Assembly: GCA_001949185.1 (NCBI GenBank)
Contig: BDGG01000001.1
Span: 1,360,263-1,424,262, forward strand
Reading direction: 5' to 3'
DNA: 64,000 bases
From: Ramazzottius varieornatus
Taxonomy: Eukaryota; Tardigrada; Eutardigrada; Parachela; Ramazzottiidae
Shown piece by piece: positions 44,912 through 56,799 of this stretch (the first letter of the stretch is position 1; each line of letters starts with the position of its first letter). The notes beneath the pieces were generated by a model. It ran no database searches, was not told where the DNA came from, and saw nothing but the letters and a program-made list of their open reading frames with translations. Both the position numbers and the translations under genes were made by a program.

Positions 44912-45384
44912 ATGGATCTCTCTCGAGGTTTCTTTTTTTTATCGGTTGGGCTGGCCGTGGTGATGGTATTTACTGTCAGAAGCGAGGCCAAACTGCTGCA
45001 GAAGCTCCTGGATAATGCGAGAGCTGGAAGTGAGGACGGACTCGAAGATTCAGGCAATAGCCGAGCTGTGGAGCAACTGGACAGAAGCTTGTGGATAGGG
45101 GATATGGGGGCGGATTGCCAAGCGGATCACCGAGCGGGCGCAAAAGGTGTCCTAACAGCAAAGCAGCGGTAGCAGGCTCTGGTGGAGATGCCATAGGTGG
45201 AAATCTGCCTACCGGCACACTCCGCAATGCCGCGGGCGGAAGTGGCGGGTTTTCTGGAAATAACGTTGGTTGCAAATCTGTGGGTGGTGATGGTGGTGAT
45301 GCTGCTGCCGGTTCCGGAGGAAATGCAAAAGGAGGAGATGGGGGGGACGCGCTAACCTTTGGCAATTTTCCTCTTCCTGGCTGA
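44912..45384 (+). pseudogene. Secreted glycine-rich protein, family member 3, frame-broken
   Basis: The ATG at 44912 opens a signal peptide (MDLSRGFFFLSVGLAVVMVF) and an acidic linker, but this frame stops at 45172 after ADCQADHRAG-like sequence. The family's glycine-rich domain continues in another frame from about 45065 to 45384: GRKRCPNSK, GSGGDAIGG, NNVGCKSVGGDGGD, GGNAKGGDGGD. A one-base change between about 45062 and 45110 would join them. The only GT...AG stretch that would restore frame is 17 nt, too short for an intron. It is either a damaged copy or an assembly indel. Confidence 0.6.
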
Positions 45385-45639
45385 ACTTAACGCAGATCCC
45401 ATCCCATGTGATCTTCAGTGTAGCTTAGATGTAGGTCACATCGCGTGTCGCTATAGTGGATTACCATAGTTCTCGGCTCGCTGTGTAGTCCGCAAAGAGC
45501 GTCTTCTTGTCCCACACCTTATCAACATTGAATAAATATCGATACAATTTCGAAAGTTTTACAGCTTTCGATTCTCCTAGATCTCTCGTTTTGGAACAAC
45601 TGAAGAAAGCCACCACCAGTTTACGTTTTCGACGTCATC

Positions 45640-46235
45640 AACTACAATGTAGGATACAATATCGGCGGATATGTTATTGCGGCCTTCGATATTCATTCGA
45701 TATCGATATTTCGATAGGACATTTTTCCGATACCGTATTTTCGATATATTGTGACATATCGCAGGGATATATCGATATTTCTGGAATTTTAGTTTTTCAG
45801 AATTCCACTGGTTCAAGCCCAAAAACTCAAGAAGCCGATTTCCACATAAAGTATTAGTAAGATCGAAAGCGTCGGATGCAGCAAAGACATGACTATACCA
45901 AGACTTTAAACACCTGGAAACCTGGACAGAATTAGTACCAAAACCGAATGGGCGGAGTGTGCTCGGTACACCATGGCCAAAATCAATTCTTTGAAATCAA
46001 CCATAGTCTTCCGTAAACAAGATATTACTGGCGAGTTTGCCATTCATTAAGATACCGATATATCGATAATATATCGATATGGCGCGATACGATATCGCCG
46101 AATATCTTATTGCGTTACTCGATATGAGCTTCATATCGATATTTCCGATACGATATCTGCTGCAGATTTTATCGCAAAGATTCGATATATTTCGATACGA
46201 TTTTGGGTATACCGTATCGTTGCCAGCACTACCAA
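45640..46235. repeat. ATCGAT-rich palindromic element
   Basis: Two blocks (about 45650-45780 and 46050-46215) are dense in overlapping ATATCGATAT-type words on both strands. The right edge reads ACGGTATCGTTGCCAGCACT in reverse sense, resembling the ends of some hAT-like elements. The left edge is less clear (GATACAATATCGGCGGATAT). Between them is about 270 bp of unrelated sequence. A self-complementary transposon end pair is likely; satellite-like decay is the alternative. Confidence 0.55.
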
Positions 46236-48049
46236 GGAGAGACGCCAGATTATTTTGAAGCTCTTCACGTGATCATATCTCATCCCCCAAAAACGTCGAA
46301 CGAAAACCATCCAGGTACTGAATTGTAGCTCAAAATTAGTTCTTGATTCTGAGAGCTAAATGAGCGGGAAGAGATGTGAAAGAGAATGGTAGCGCTTGTT
46401 CAACCGACAGTCTTTTCTTTCTCCGTCGGCTCATGACGTCTTCGGAAGTTGAGATGCCCGACTGAAAGATGGTTGTTTGTGGGGAATCCGACCGTTACAC
46501 CTAGTTTTCTTCCCCCCTTCTTGGCTTTGACATCGGAGTAAGCTTTCAACTGAGTTCTGAAAGCAAAATCAGCGAGATCTGGTCACGTTTCAGGGAGATA
46601 TAGTGACATGAAAGACTGTCTTCAGAACGTGGCACTGTGCTGAAGCCTGTACTTCGGCGCAGCTCATTTAGCCAATCATCGAATCGAGGCCTGCATTAGC
46701 ACGACTCAAAGCTGGCGTTTAGTTATACGGAGTCGTTGTTTGCTTATACAAATGCACCAATCGGCATAGAGACTGGACGGTCTGGTCTGAGTACGTAATT
46801 TCAAGCCCTAGTATAACTATGGACGTGACTTCGGGAAACGATAGCTGTAAACGTGTCTGACTTTCTCAACTTTCGGGTCGTCATTCTGACACCTCCCGAC
46901 TGTTCCGAGTACAGCAAAGTGCACCAAAATCACCGCCTCACCACTGTTACCAAACTCGAAATCCACAATTTAATTCTGCCGAAACAGATATACTGCAGAA
47001 GATTCGAAAGTTGGGAAAAAAGCGGTTTCATTCGTGCCGCTGTACGCTTTTCCAACTTTCGGGTTCTGATAATCTAAATGATATAAGTTGGAAAACTTTG
47101 CAAAACTGAATCCTTCGCCTTTTTGCTGCAGTCTGGAAGCCAGTTTCGTGGCCAATCCGCATAAACCTCTGGCTAAAGGGTTATATTTATATAAGGTCTT
47201 TCAGTATGAAATTACTGTCTCTGGTCAGAAGCACTATTTCGATCCCCTCTTTCTGACTGGGCATTGCGTATGGTGTCGTCTTTCGCCTAAGCGTAAGGAA
47301 GCTCCTCTCCAGCCTCACGATAAACTGCTCGAGCTGCTGTTCCTGTAGCGTGGTTCTGAAAATTTTGACGTCCTTGTCAGAAAAACTCTTTTGTCGCCAC
47401 CAGCGCTTATAAAGTTATACGCCTGACGTGGAAACGTACAGAAAAAAGGCCATCGATTACTTTAGAGTGCCAATGAAGTGGGAAGATTGGTCCGGGTCCG
47501 CGTGAAGAATCCCCCCAGTACGCGCCGTTTTGACTGTTATGTGTCATGTCATAGCGATCAGCTGATCGATACACACGTTGACCAGATATTTCACCCACCA
47601 TCCGCGCGGTCTTTTTAAACTTACCCGGACCCAAACCTGTCCCGCATCATTGGCACTTTAAAGTACCCGCTTCAGTTTTAACAAAGCATTTCCTGTTCGG
47701 AAGACTTCCAGGTGAGAGATCTTGCTTCCTCCCCCGGCCCGAACAGAGCAGATTTTCCCCAACTTCACCCATTGACCGAAGGCACCTTGACACACTGACA
47801 GATAGTGTCATTAAATGAATTGATCAGCACTACGACCGAGACAGGATGGGAATAAGTCATCATCCCGCCAAACTGGCGCACCTCGTTCTTGGCAATTCAC
47901 CATTCTTTTGAAAAATCCGGAAGGATTGTTTTCTTGCTCTCTTTTCCAGTACTGATACCCTAAGGGAACCACTACAAAATAACCCTGCTGCCGGTGTGAT
48001 GGTGCAGCTGACGGTGCGGCAAACAATTCGTAAACTGGTCCTGGTTAGA
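46236..48049. other. Gene-free stretch
   Basis: No gene is supported. CAACTTTCGGGT occurs as short direct copies near 46870 and 47055, and a related form (CAACTTTCGAAT) lies near 49125, perhaps a diverged repeat family. Nothing else was identified. Confidence 0.35.
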
Positions 48050-48390
48050 CGTCCTGGACAACAGCTTTCTCCTTTGCTTACGTTGCAGCTTCGATCCTGA
48101 AAGACTCTTTGCTCAATCCTAGTCCACGCGATCTCTTGACCTTTACTGCTTTTAAATCGTATTTGTCGCGTTTAAAATTTTCCGAATGTAAATGGTGCAA
48201 AGAAAATTGATTGTCTAAACTTAAAATTAATTGTCTAAACTTTTGATTGTCTAAACTAAAAATTCAAAATACAGTTGTTTTTGTTGCCTATGCCTTCTGT
48301 CTCTTCCGGCAATTCTTGCCAATCTTTCAAATTTTTGTCATATCACGAAAAGCTTGGCTTCTCATGGACAAATGAAAGTTTTTACGCGCA
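48050..48390 (+). mobile_element. 5'-truncated LINE tail
   Basis: Aligns with the 3' end of the LINE at 51.6-53.4 kb: GAAAGACTCTTTGCTCAATCC against the equivalent at 53135, and TGTCTCTTCCGGC with CAAATTTTTGTCAT against 53310-53360. It contains no intact coding sequence. A local tandem repeat of ATTGTCTAAACTTAAAATTA type (three partial units, about 48208-48260) is inserted in it. Confidence 0.55.
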
Positions 48391-50274
48391 TTGTTATTAT
48401 TCTAAAATTGTTCCTACGTCCCGTTTTTACCTTTTTGAATGAACGTTGTTTGTAAAAAAAACGAGAAGACCTAGTCATTGAAGCCCAACCCCAAAAGTGG
48501 TGTTACGACTTCGAAACGAGATTTTGAAGTCCGACCCTAAAGATCGGCAATTTGATGCTGAAATACCTTATACCTGTTCAATCTTTCTGCCGGAGTCAGT
48601 TTCTAAGAAGATTAGTTGGCACGAAGAGTTAAATCTGTAGACAAAAACGGCAACCTGCTATCCGAGAACCATGATAAGGGAGACACGCTCAGATATGAGC
48701 AGAGTGATCAGCTGCTAAAAGGGGCCTCCACTTGCACATGGCCTGCCAAAACCGCAAACTGTCGAAAACGGTGTTTGACTAGTCATCATCAAACACTTGG
48801 TAATGTGTACGTGGTGTAGACTTTTACGCACAGACACCCGGTTCAAACTATGTTACTCACGCTTTTTGCAGCCCAGCGGTTGCTTGTGTTTGGCGAGACG
48901 GTTTCCTTTTGTTGCTCGGATTTCTTGGTTGAATGAAGAGCTCATCTTGAGTTTTGTTAGTAGATTACATCACATCACGTACTGTATATCACCAACGTAT
49001 GACGTACACCATATCGGTCCTACCTATTTGTCAGCGGAACGTAATCGATCAATCGCTCAATCAGTGCGTTTGACTTTCCGGCAAGGCCCCCTTTAGCAGC
49101 TCATGTATGGACGAGTAACATTTTCCAACTTTCGAATGTTTGATGTTTTCGTAGTTGATCGTGACGTCATGGCTCCGTTTGTCAGGCCGAGCGAAGCGAG
49201 GCCTTTTTAAGTCCGTCCAGATTTCAATGGACGATCAGATTCTTCGAGCTTTCAGATATCGCAAACACAGTACTGAAATAAGACACTCCACTTGATCGGG
49301 GCGATTAAAAATTTTTCTGGAGAACCGTACTGTGAGTCACAAGTAAAAGTGCTCGCTCTACAATGGTTTGCCTCCTTTGCTCGGCCTTTCCAGTCGTCAG
49401 AACCGCTAGCTAGTATAGTTAAGTGGCCGCTTTCGATCCGTTTAGCTCAACTGAGGAAGCAACTGAGGAGGCAGAGCCTGTTTACGACTGACAGCCAGGT
49501 ACGGCGTACGGCCGCATTTGGATAAACGTCAGCTTTGAGTCCAGCTATTGCATTGTGATTTGCGAATGCGGTACGCTTAGAACTTTGCCCACTTTTCCCG
49601 AGCCGCACGATAAACGCCAGCTAAATTCGCAGTGGCAAGCGGCGCTTTCAGAACTTGGTTGGGTAAAGGAGTCCCGTGAGCCAAGTAAGGCATCACTCCT
49701 CATACAACTATCGCTAAACCTTCACCACACGGCGCAATCCAGTCTCGAAAACCTAGTTACACAATACGGAATGAAGTTTCCTAGGTGTCAGTCCAACACA
49801 ACGAAAGTTCATTACAAAAAAGGAGTAGAATTTTAACATGGAACTTCAGCGAGGATACAGTAAGCTAGTAAGTGTCAGACTGTCAGTGCAGGCTGCTCTT
49901 GTAAGCTGAATCCTGCGTAACAAAGTACATCGTTGTTGGCTTCGGCCTTAATAGATTGCCGTCTGCTAACGTGGATCCACGTGGACGGCACAGCATCTTG
50001 GACGTCTCCCTACTTCCGTAATTTGTCAGCGGCGATTAAACTGACACTGTTGTTCTGTTATCGGTGGCCGTTTCCAGATTGCGTGTCCCCGGAAGTCAAT
50101 CATCGTCACTGATAACGATACAATGGCAATTAGAATATGGAACCATATAGTCTCAGCACTGTGGTTCATCAATTAATTTGCGAACAACAAGGCGGTTGTC
50201 TCCAGAAATTACTACGAACGGCTGCAACCTTGTTTCCAACATCTGGATTAAGTCACTAAGATCAAAATGGCCAT
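48391..50274. other. Gene-free stretch
   Basis: No gene, structured RNA or clear repeat could be supported. Open frames near 48.6, 48.8 and 49.6 kb have no recognisable domain. Confidence 0.35.
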
Positions 50275-51447
50275 ATGTTATGGTCTTCTGCTTTCGTCAT
50301 CTGTCTAATGGCTGCGCCAACTGGTGCTCAAAATCTGCTACGATGCACATACCGGGAAAACGATCGTTCCACAACGTGCCGGGGTGGAACCTGGCCTGCT
50401 GAGGGCGAGACTTCGAACATCGGTGCCGAAACAACCAAGCTGGGATTATGGGATATCGCTTTCCAGAAAGATAATGTCGCCGCTATTCCTAGCTTACCTA
50501 ACCTGGAGAAGCTAAGCATAGCGGATTCCAACTGGCAAGCGGGGGAAGAGACAGTGAAGCTGCCCTTCAAGGAGCTGACTCGAAATGCTAACCGGCCGGC
50601 GTTGTTAGAGCTGGGAATTGAGAGCGACACCTTTAACTCTGCGGTACGGCAGTCTTGTTGAACAAGAATTCGCAGACTTTACGTCTCTGAGAAAACTAGT
50701 GATACAAAACAACACTCTGTCAGGGATTCAGGCGAAGGCCTTCGGGGAAAAAGTGGGTTCTTGCGAGAACCTTCCTGCTGTTTTGGAAATGTGCTTGACT
50801 GGGAATCGGGGAATGAACAAGCTTCGACTGGAAAACTTGGCAGCCGCTATCCTGCAGGCTTTGGGCAAAGGGAATGGCTCGGCTTACATAACACTCTAAA
50901 TCGATATCCTAGTTCGAGGTTTGGCAGTGTTACAATATAACTCATTCACAATTTTATTGGCCGGTATGCTAGTCAGGATTTCCATCATCATGACGAGGTA
51001 TTAATATAAACTGAGGCTCAAACCAAAACGTCAGGCTGTTTTCTTGTAGACACGAAGAGGTCAAGAAAACGGAGAGCTGACAGAAGTGAGGTATGACGGT
51101 TCTCCTGTGGAATTCAAAAGACTCGCGACCGTCGATTTCAGCGACAATGAAAAGCCAAAGCCGTTGAGCAAAGCTGTAGTCGACACAATCCAAGATCCAG
51201 AAAATCCTACCGATACCGTGATCTGGAGTCATCACTTTCGCTGTCATAGCTGCAACCAGGAGTTTCTGGATCCTTTAGTGAGCTGGACCAGAGCCGGTGC
51301 ACGACCTACGTCCAGATTTCTACGTCTATCATGCAACATTGCCGATAATAGCCAAAGCAACGAAATTCAAGGAGGAACTGCATTTTGGAGAAATTTTGGT
51401 GGCCAGATTTGCAGAGGTAAGATCAGCACGTTAATGGGAAAAGCATG
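50275..51447 (+). pseudogene. Secreted LRR-like gene, incomplete or frame-broken
   Basis: The ATG at 50275 opens a signal peptide (MLWSSAFVICLMAAPTGA) followed by leucine-rich text (IPSLPNLEKLSIADSNW, PALLELGIESDTF). That frame stops near 50661. LRR-like coding resumes in another frame from about 50640 (FADFTSLRKLVIQNNTL) to 50899. A further block at about 51055-51447 (RLATVDFSDNE, LRLSCNIADN) follows a TTTTCTTGTAG acceptor. The 32-nt GT-AG stretch at the first break is too short and out of phase for an intron. Either the gene has decayed or the assembly has an indel. Ligand-binding LRR function is only inferred. Confidence 0.45.
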
Positions 51448-51599
51448 ACCGCTCTGCGACCCCTTTTGCACTACAAAGTGCTTTCGTGCAGTTGCGCCGG
51501 AAGTGACAGCGCCATCTGCCTTAGCAAGCATATCCAGCACGCCGAACAGCAGTCCGAACAGCCTATACTCAATGGAGAAGGACAAGAGACCAAGCCGAC

Positions 51600-53430
51600 T
51601 TTCAACGTTGGAAGGAGCTGGAAGCAGTGAAGAAGAGGCTCATCTTGGCTGACAAGTACCGTAAGCTATGAGGTATCGCCTTTTCGTCTCGCAGGAATCC
51701 CACGGCTGTATAGAAGTTTCTGAAGAAGAACTCAGCATCCGCGTCGATCCCTCCAATACCCATTCCAGGCAGCGACGATAAGTATCTCATCGAGCCGCAA
51801 GACAAAGCCAACTTCATCAGCGACCTCTTTGCCAAAGAGTACGTATCCTGTCCAAGCCATTGCACTGCCCAGGTCTCGCAGCGCCAGCCTTTGCAGATCC
51901 TTCAAGAACCGCAGTGCGAGCAGCCAACAGTAGCAACGTCCACCGTACACATACTGATACGGAAGCTCGACCCGAACAAGGCAGCAGGCTCATCGCTCGT
52001 CACCAACCGGCTCCTGAAGATTGCCGGTACTACCATCATCTATCCCTTGTCGCGCCTCTTCAACCTCATCCTGTCTACAGGAAAGTACCCCGCTGCCTGG
52101 AAAACCGCCGACGTCGTACCTGTGCCAGAGAAAGGCGGATCAACATTCCGACCAATCTCGCTCCTCCCTCCCCTGTCAAAGCTGTTTGAAACAGTTTTGA
52201 GTGATCATATAGACTCTTTCCTTGACAGGAACAAGCTGCTGTCCGACACCCAGTACGGATTTAGGAGGCGCAGGTCGACGGAGATGCAATTATTGCAAAG
52301 TGAAGTCTCCCGTCTCCCGTCAAGCAAAGTGAAGTCTCCCGTCTTTCAGTATGCCGATGACATCCTGTTGTACCGCATCATTCGAAAGAACGATGACTGC
52401 GCAGCTCTACAGCAAGATGTGAACGGCATTGCGGAGTGGTGCATCGAGACCGGCCTTGAAGTAAACCCCAGCAAGTCGCAGCATCTTCGGATCTCCAACA
52501 AGCGAACCAGCAACGCAAAGACAGACGGTGGAAATCACAATTTCTCTTCTGTAATTATTCCGTCTGTTACAGAAGCAGAATGCCTCGGAGCCATCTTCTC
52601 CAGCAAACTCGACTGGACAGCCCAGGTCGACAAAGTCACGGCAAAGTGCAGGAGAAGACTCTGCGCAATCAAGGGCTTCTTTCCTCGACGATTCGGCTCC
52701 GTCAAGCAGCTGCTCTTCAACAGCCTGGTTCGTTCGGTTATGGACTATGCTTGCTCCTGCTGGCATTCCACGTCAAAGACACTGCAAAGACAGCTGGAGA
52801 CCATCCGGAAGAAGTTTCTCCAGAGTATCCGGCTTGGTTCGCTCTTGAATGATGGACATGATCGTGATTTCAAGCAGTACCGATCACACCTGTCAGTAGT
52901 GGACTGGGAGCCTGTCTGGGAGCGGCGCTGCAAAGGCATTTTGCTGAATGCCTTTAAGATATGGGCTGGTGTATTTACAGGTGGCAACAGCATTCTCAAG
53001 TAGGAGCGATGGAAGGACAGCTCGATTACAAGAAGTCAAGCCAAAGAAATGGTCCTGTCGCCGGTCTCTACAGCTCCACCTTCGTGCAGGATGCTAGAGT
53101 CCACGCTGGGGTCCTTCGCTTACGTGGCCACTGCCTTGACGAAAGATCCTTTGTTTAGTCCTAACCTGAGCCAGTTGTTGTCAGTAGAAGCCTTTAAATC
53201 CTACCTGACAAACATACGTCTTTCTAGATTTGAATGGAGCAAAGAGAATATCGATCCTTTTTTGTTGGTTTAAAACTGGTAGTATTTTATATTGTTTGAA
53301 ATCACTTTATCCCTGTCTCTTCCGGCTCTCTAGCCAAATATTTCTCAAATTTGTCATACTTACGCTTTGCCTGGCTAGCTCTCTGACAATAAGGGTATAT
53401 ATATATAGTCAAATCGTCAGTTTTAAGATC
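51600..53430 (+). mobile_element. Second non-LTR retrotransposon (CR1/Jockey-like), internally deleted
   Basis: The coding remnant begins near 51600, in the linker after the endonuclease (text such as KANFISDLFAKEY near 51815). It contains the reverse transcriptase frame 51891-53003 and continues through a 3' region to an AT-rich end near 53400. A 5'-truncated tail of the same family is at 48050-48390. Confidence 0.8.
51891..53003 (+). pseudogene. Reverse transcriptase with central deletion
   Basis: N-terminal fingers are present (IRKLDPNKAAG, FRPISLLPPLSKLFE, YGFRRRRSTEMQLLQ). Text then jumps to the catalytic box FQYADDILLY; the intervening palm segment (first catalytic Asp in a KAFD-type box, and GVPQGS) is missing, roughly 90 residues by family comparison. 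The thumb and C-terminal parts are intact (VNPSKSQHLRISN, LDWTAQVDKVTAKCRRRL, VMDYACSCW). The reading frame stays open across the deletion but the enzyme cannot work. A 21-bp sequence is duplicated at the junction (52295-52315 and 52324-52344). Confidence 0.88.
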
Positions 53431-53744
53431 GGGTTAGTTAACATCCCCTATCCAGAAATAAGCTGCGGTTTAGGCAACAGAGACGGAGTATTTTCTGCTT
53501 TTCGGTTCGTCCTAGCTCCTACGTTCGCGGGGGGCTTCTAACGACTGAGACGAAGGTAGCACGGATCTGAGTGGTAGTTTTACTTTGGCAGCACTCGAGG
53601 TTCTCGTAACATCCACGAGGAAGTTCTCAAACTGACAAACTAGAATGACAGACGGAGCTAACGCGCTGTCCAATGGAAATCTAGCTGAAAAGCAGAACAG
53701 GCAGGGAGTCCCCAAACGGACAGAGAGAACAGCGACACTACTGT

Positions 53745-56700
53745 CTACAGATGTCCTTCCTCCTCGTCGATGTACGGTACGGGAGAATCCCTTGCCTTAC
53801 TGGTAGAGGCTCCAGCCCCATATCGATCATAGTCACTTGTCGAGCTTGCTTTCCGATAGTACGTCAGACGCTTGCTGAAAGCTCCAAGAAGGTCTTCGAC
53901 ACTGATGTGAACCGCCGGGTTCTTCACGCAGTGTGGATGATAAGTGTTTATCCAGCCTGCGAAACCAAAACAGTTAGGGAGTCCCCAAAGCACCGTCAGA
54001 ACTATCCACAAGTATGTGTTCAGGAAGCGTACCCGTGATATCGATGACGGTATCACGGCCTAGAGCGGCCTGCAGCCCGAAGTTCCGGCCGGTGCAAATG
54101 GCCATGGCGGTATTGTGGCTACCGAACAGGAGAAGTGCGAGGTCGACCGCATCAAGCATCAGATTGGATCGGAGTTGCTTCTTGAAGACGGAGAAACGAG
54201 CCGTCAAGACCCACCGCAAGCTACCCGGATACATTTCTTCCTTTCCATATCCCGGATTCTCCATGCTGTTCTTCACACGTTGCAGCAGGTTCTTTTGAAG
54301 AGGCGTGAGACCACCTAAAGATGAACATTTTTATTTTGTGTGATGCAGATGGACTAAAATTTATTGAAGGCGTTGCTTACTGGAAGGTGATCGAGCATTC
54401 CTTCCAGCCGGACTCGAGGAAACTTTCAGCTTTAAAACAGGGTGGGAGTTCCCATATCCGTCCGAGCTGCGGCTCCCCAGTAGTGAACTGGAGCCGGCGG
54501 CTGAAACCAATACATTATCAAAACGGGTTATAATGGGTTACCAGCAAGTTAAGGCCGGCTCTGACCTGGTGTCTTAGGCAGTTTCACTGCAATATCCCTG
54601 CAGTACCTGAAGGCACCAGTTCCTTTCCACGGCTTCAGGCACTCTGGCTTTGGGAACGCTGGGTTCGATCCTCGTAAACATGTGGGTATTTTCCTGACAC
54701 TGGAACTAGGTTAGCATGGACAAATTACAATACAATTTGAAATGGGATACGGAACGGTACTTGAAGCCAGCGGATCCAGAGTACTGTTGAGTGGAGTTCC
54801 ATCTGCTGTAGAAACTTCGAATGATGGCTGTATTGTCCGATGTGAAAGTCTCAACATACCATTCGAGTTTCTTGATTTGGTCGAGAGAGAGTTCCCATCT
54901 AAAGTCTGTCGCTGCCCATGCGACGATGCTATCGCATGAGGAGAGAGAGACTCCGTGGGTTTCGACGAGCCTGCGAAAATACTGCTGGTACGGATGTTAA
55001 ATACAGACAGAAAGTTGAGCGTACCATGTACTGGAGACTTCCGATCACTTTCAGCTTCTTCATCATCTTCATCGCTCCAGACGACTCCCTGGCGCGGACG
55101 TCTGCGTTGCTTCGGATAGCTGGGTCTGGAAGCAGGTCGGCCACCAGGTTCATCTGAAAAAACATTGCACTTAGAAAACTGTCGTCAACGGAAGTTTTGC
55201 GCTTACCGCGCAAGGCCAAACTTCTCGGCTTTTCCAGAAGGGAATTCCCGTTTTGCGCTGATCGATCATTACGATGCGGGCTCGCCACTGGGACAGAAAC
55301 AGAATTTTTAAAAAAAATAGACAATCGAAATTCGGTGAAATTTCCAAGGTGAAACTGAAATACCTCGTCCGTTGTCTTCGGTGTCCTCGCTCCAGTCAAT
55401 CCTGGGACGCGGTGGTTTTTCTGGTGACGACTCAGGCGTGATGGAGAACCGTTCACGAAGACCTGAAAAGGAATACGGATAAAATCCTTCGGATTTGCTG
55501 GCTGTGACGTCACTATGTGGGTTAGCTGTGGTGCGTAGAAGCATCCACGAGCAACATGGCGTCATCCAGACGTTTCATCTGAATGATGCACTGACGTCAT
55601 AACTTTCCTTCGCAGCGAAAAACACACTTGTGACGTCATGCGGGTAGTGAGGGTCCGTACCTGTCAATCGGCGCCCAGTAAAAGGATCAAACTTCCATTG
55701 TCCTCCATTAGACGTGAAGCGAGAGGCAGGTGAGGCTTCACGATGTCTGTCGCGTCCTTGTCCGGTGCTGCAACTTGACAGCGGCGTTGGTATGATCGGT
55801 TGATCCGGTATTGACTGTCTCGCTATGGCGGAGTTTTCCTCACCGAGACTCGAATCGTTGTCCTGCGTCATAGGCAAATCCAGCTGCTGTGATTCTTCGG
55901 GAAGATAGTTTTCAGGAGAAGCTTCACGATCAGCTGTAGACTTTGGGCCGTCCAAGTCAGCGAACAGGCCATTCACAAAGCTCTGTTCTTTCTCCTGGTG
56001 GGAAGGGGAAAGCCGTTCGCAAGCTTTCTTTCGAGATCTTCCCTGCAAATGGAATACGGAAAATTTCTGCGGAAAACTCTGCAGGTTCAAACAGACTGGG
56101 AGTTCCCAACCCGTTTTTGCGGCCAGCCTCATATGTTACAGTATAACACAATAATAACAAAAACTGGATCAAAACACATCAAAGTTGATCTGTACGTACG
56201 ATGGCCCTCTCTTCTAGTTGTTTAACTAGACCATCGGCAGACTTTCGCACAGACGTGACCATTCGGATTCCGGCTCTGGACCATTGTTGAAGTTGGTCCA
56301 TATTGAAGGGATGCTGGACGATGATGAAATCACCAACTTGAAGATTCTCACCGTAAACAGCACGATTATCAAGCTTCCATTTCTGGCCCGCTTTCTGGCC
56401 CGCCATGTTTAGCATCATGCATCTCTGGTCGAAAAACATGATGACGATGTAATCTGCCGAAACAATAAGCTTCCTGTAAGAACATCATGAATCAATGAAA
56501 AATGTAAGACTGGGAATTCCCGACCCGTTCATCAGCCAAGCTGCATACAACTTACGTTTGCTGTGAGCTTTCTGCAGACGCTGCTTTTCTGGATCTTCTT
56601 CAGACTCCGCCATGTCTTTGACAGTGCGTTTTCGGGTCGATCGACCTGAAAAGGGGAAGAATAAACCGGCAAAGCTAGGCTAGAAAGTCTTGGTGCACCC

Positions 56701-56799
56701 TCAGTGGTGAGCAGTACCCGTTGTTTTGGAGGCTTCTTCAGGTAGCTCAGCGTCCTCTTCTTCCACGGAGTTGTTCCTCGTTTGTCGTCTGGCTGCCAT
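53745..56799 (-). CDS. Nuclear-type acidic/basic protein with possible BEN-like C-terminus
   Basis: Nine exons: 56718-56799 (start MAARRQTRNNSVEEEDAEL), 56556-56645, 56200-56473, 55661-56042, 55364-55462, 55207-55287, 55025-55153, 54033-54314 and 53745-53956; about 543 residues. All joins are in phase except exon 2 to 3, which is off by one base. The N-terminus is charged; residues about 60-145 (ADYIVIMFFDQRCMMLNM, YGENLQVGDFIIVQH) form a compact unrecognised domain. The middle is disordered, with two related acidic motifs (RPRIDWSEDTED, QGVVWSDEDDEE). The C-terminal about 150 residues (DAVDLALLLFGSHNT, INTYHPHCVKN, LLGAFSKRLTYYRK) resemble a BEN domain in the position of the LF motif and terminal helix; this is tentative. 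Two of its introns are similar in sequence to each other. Confidence 0.6.
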
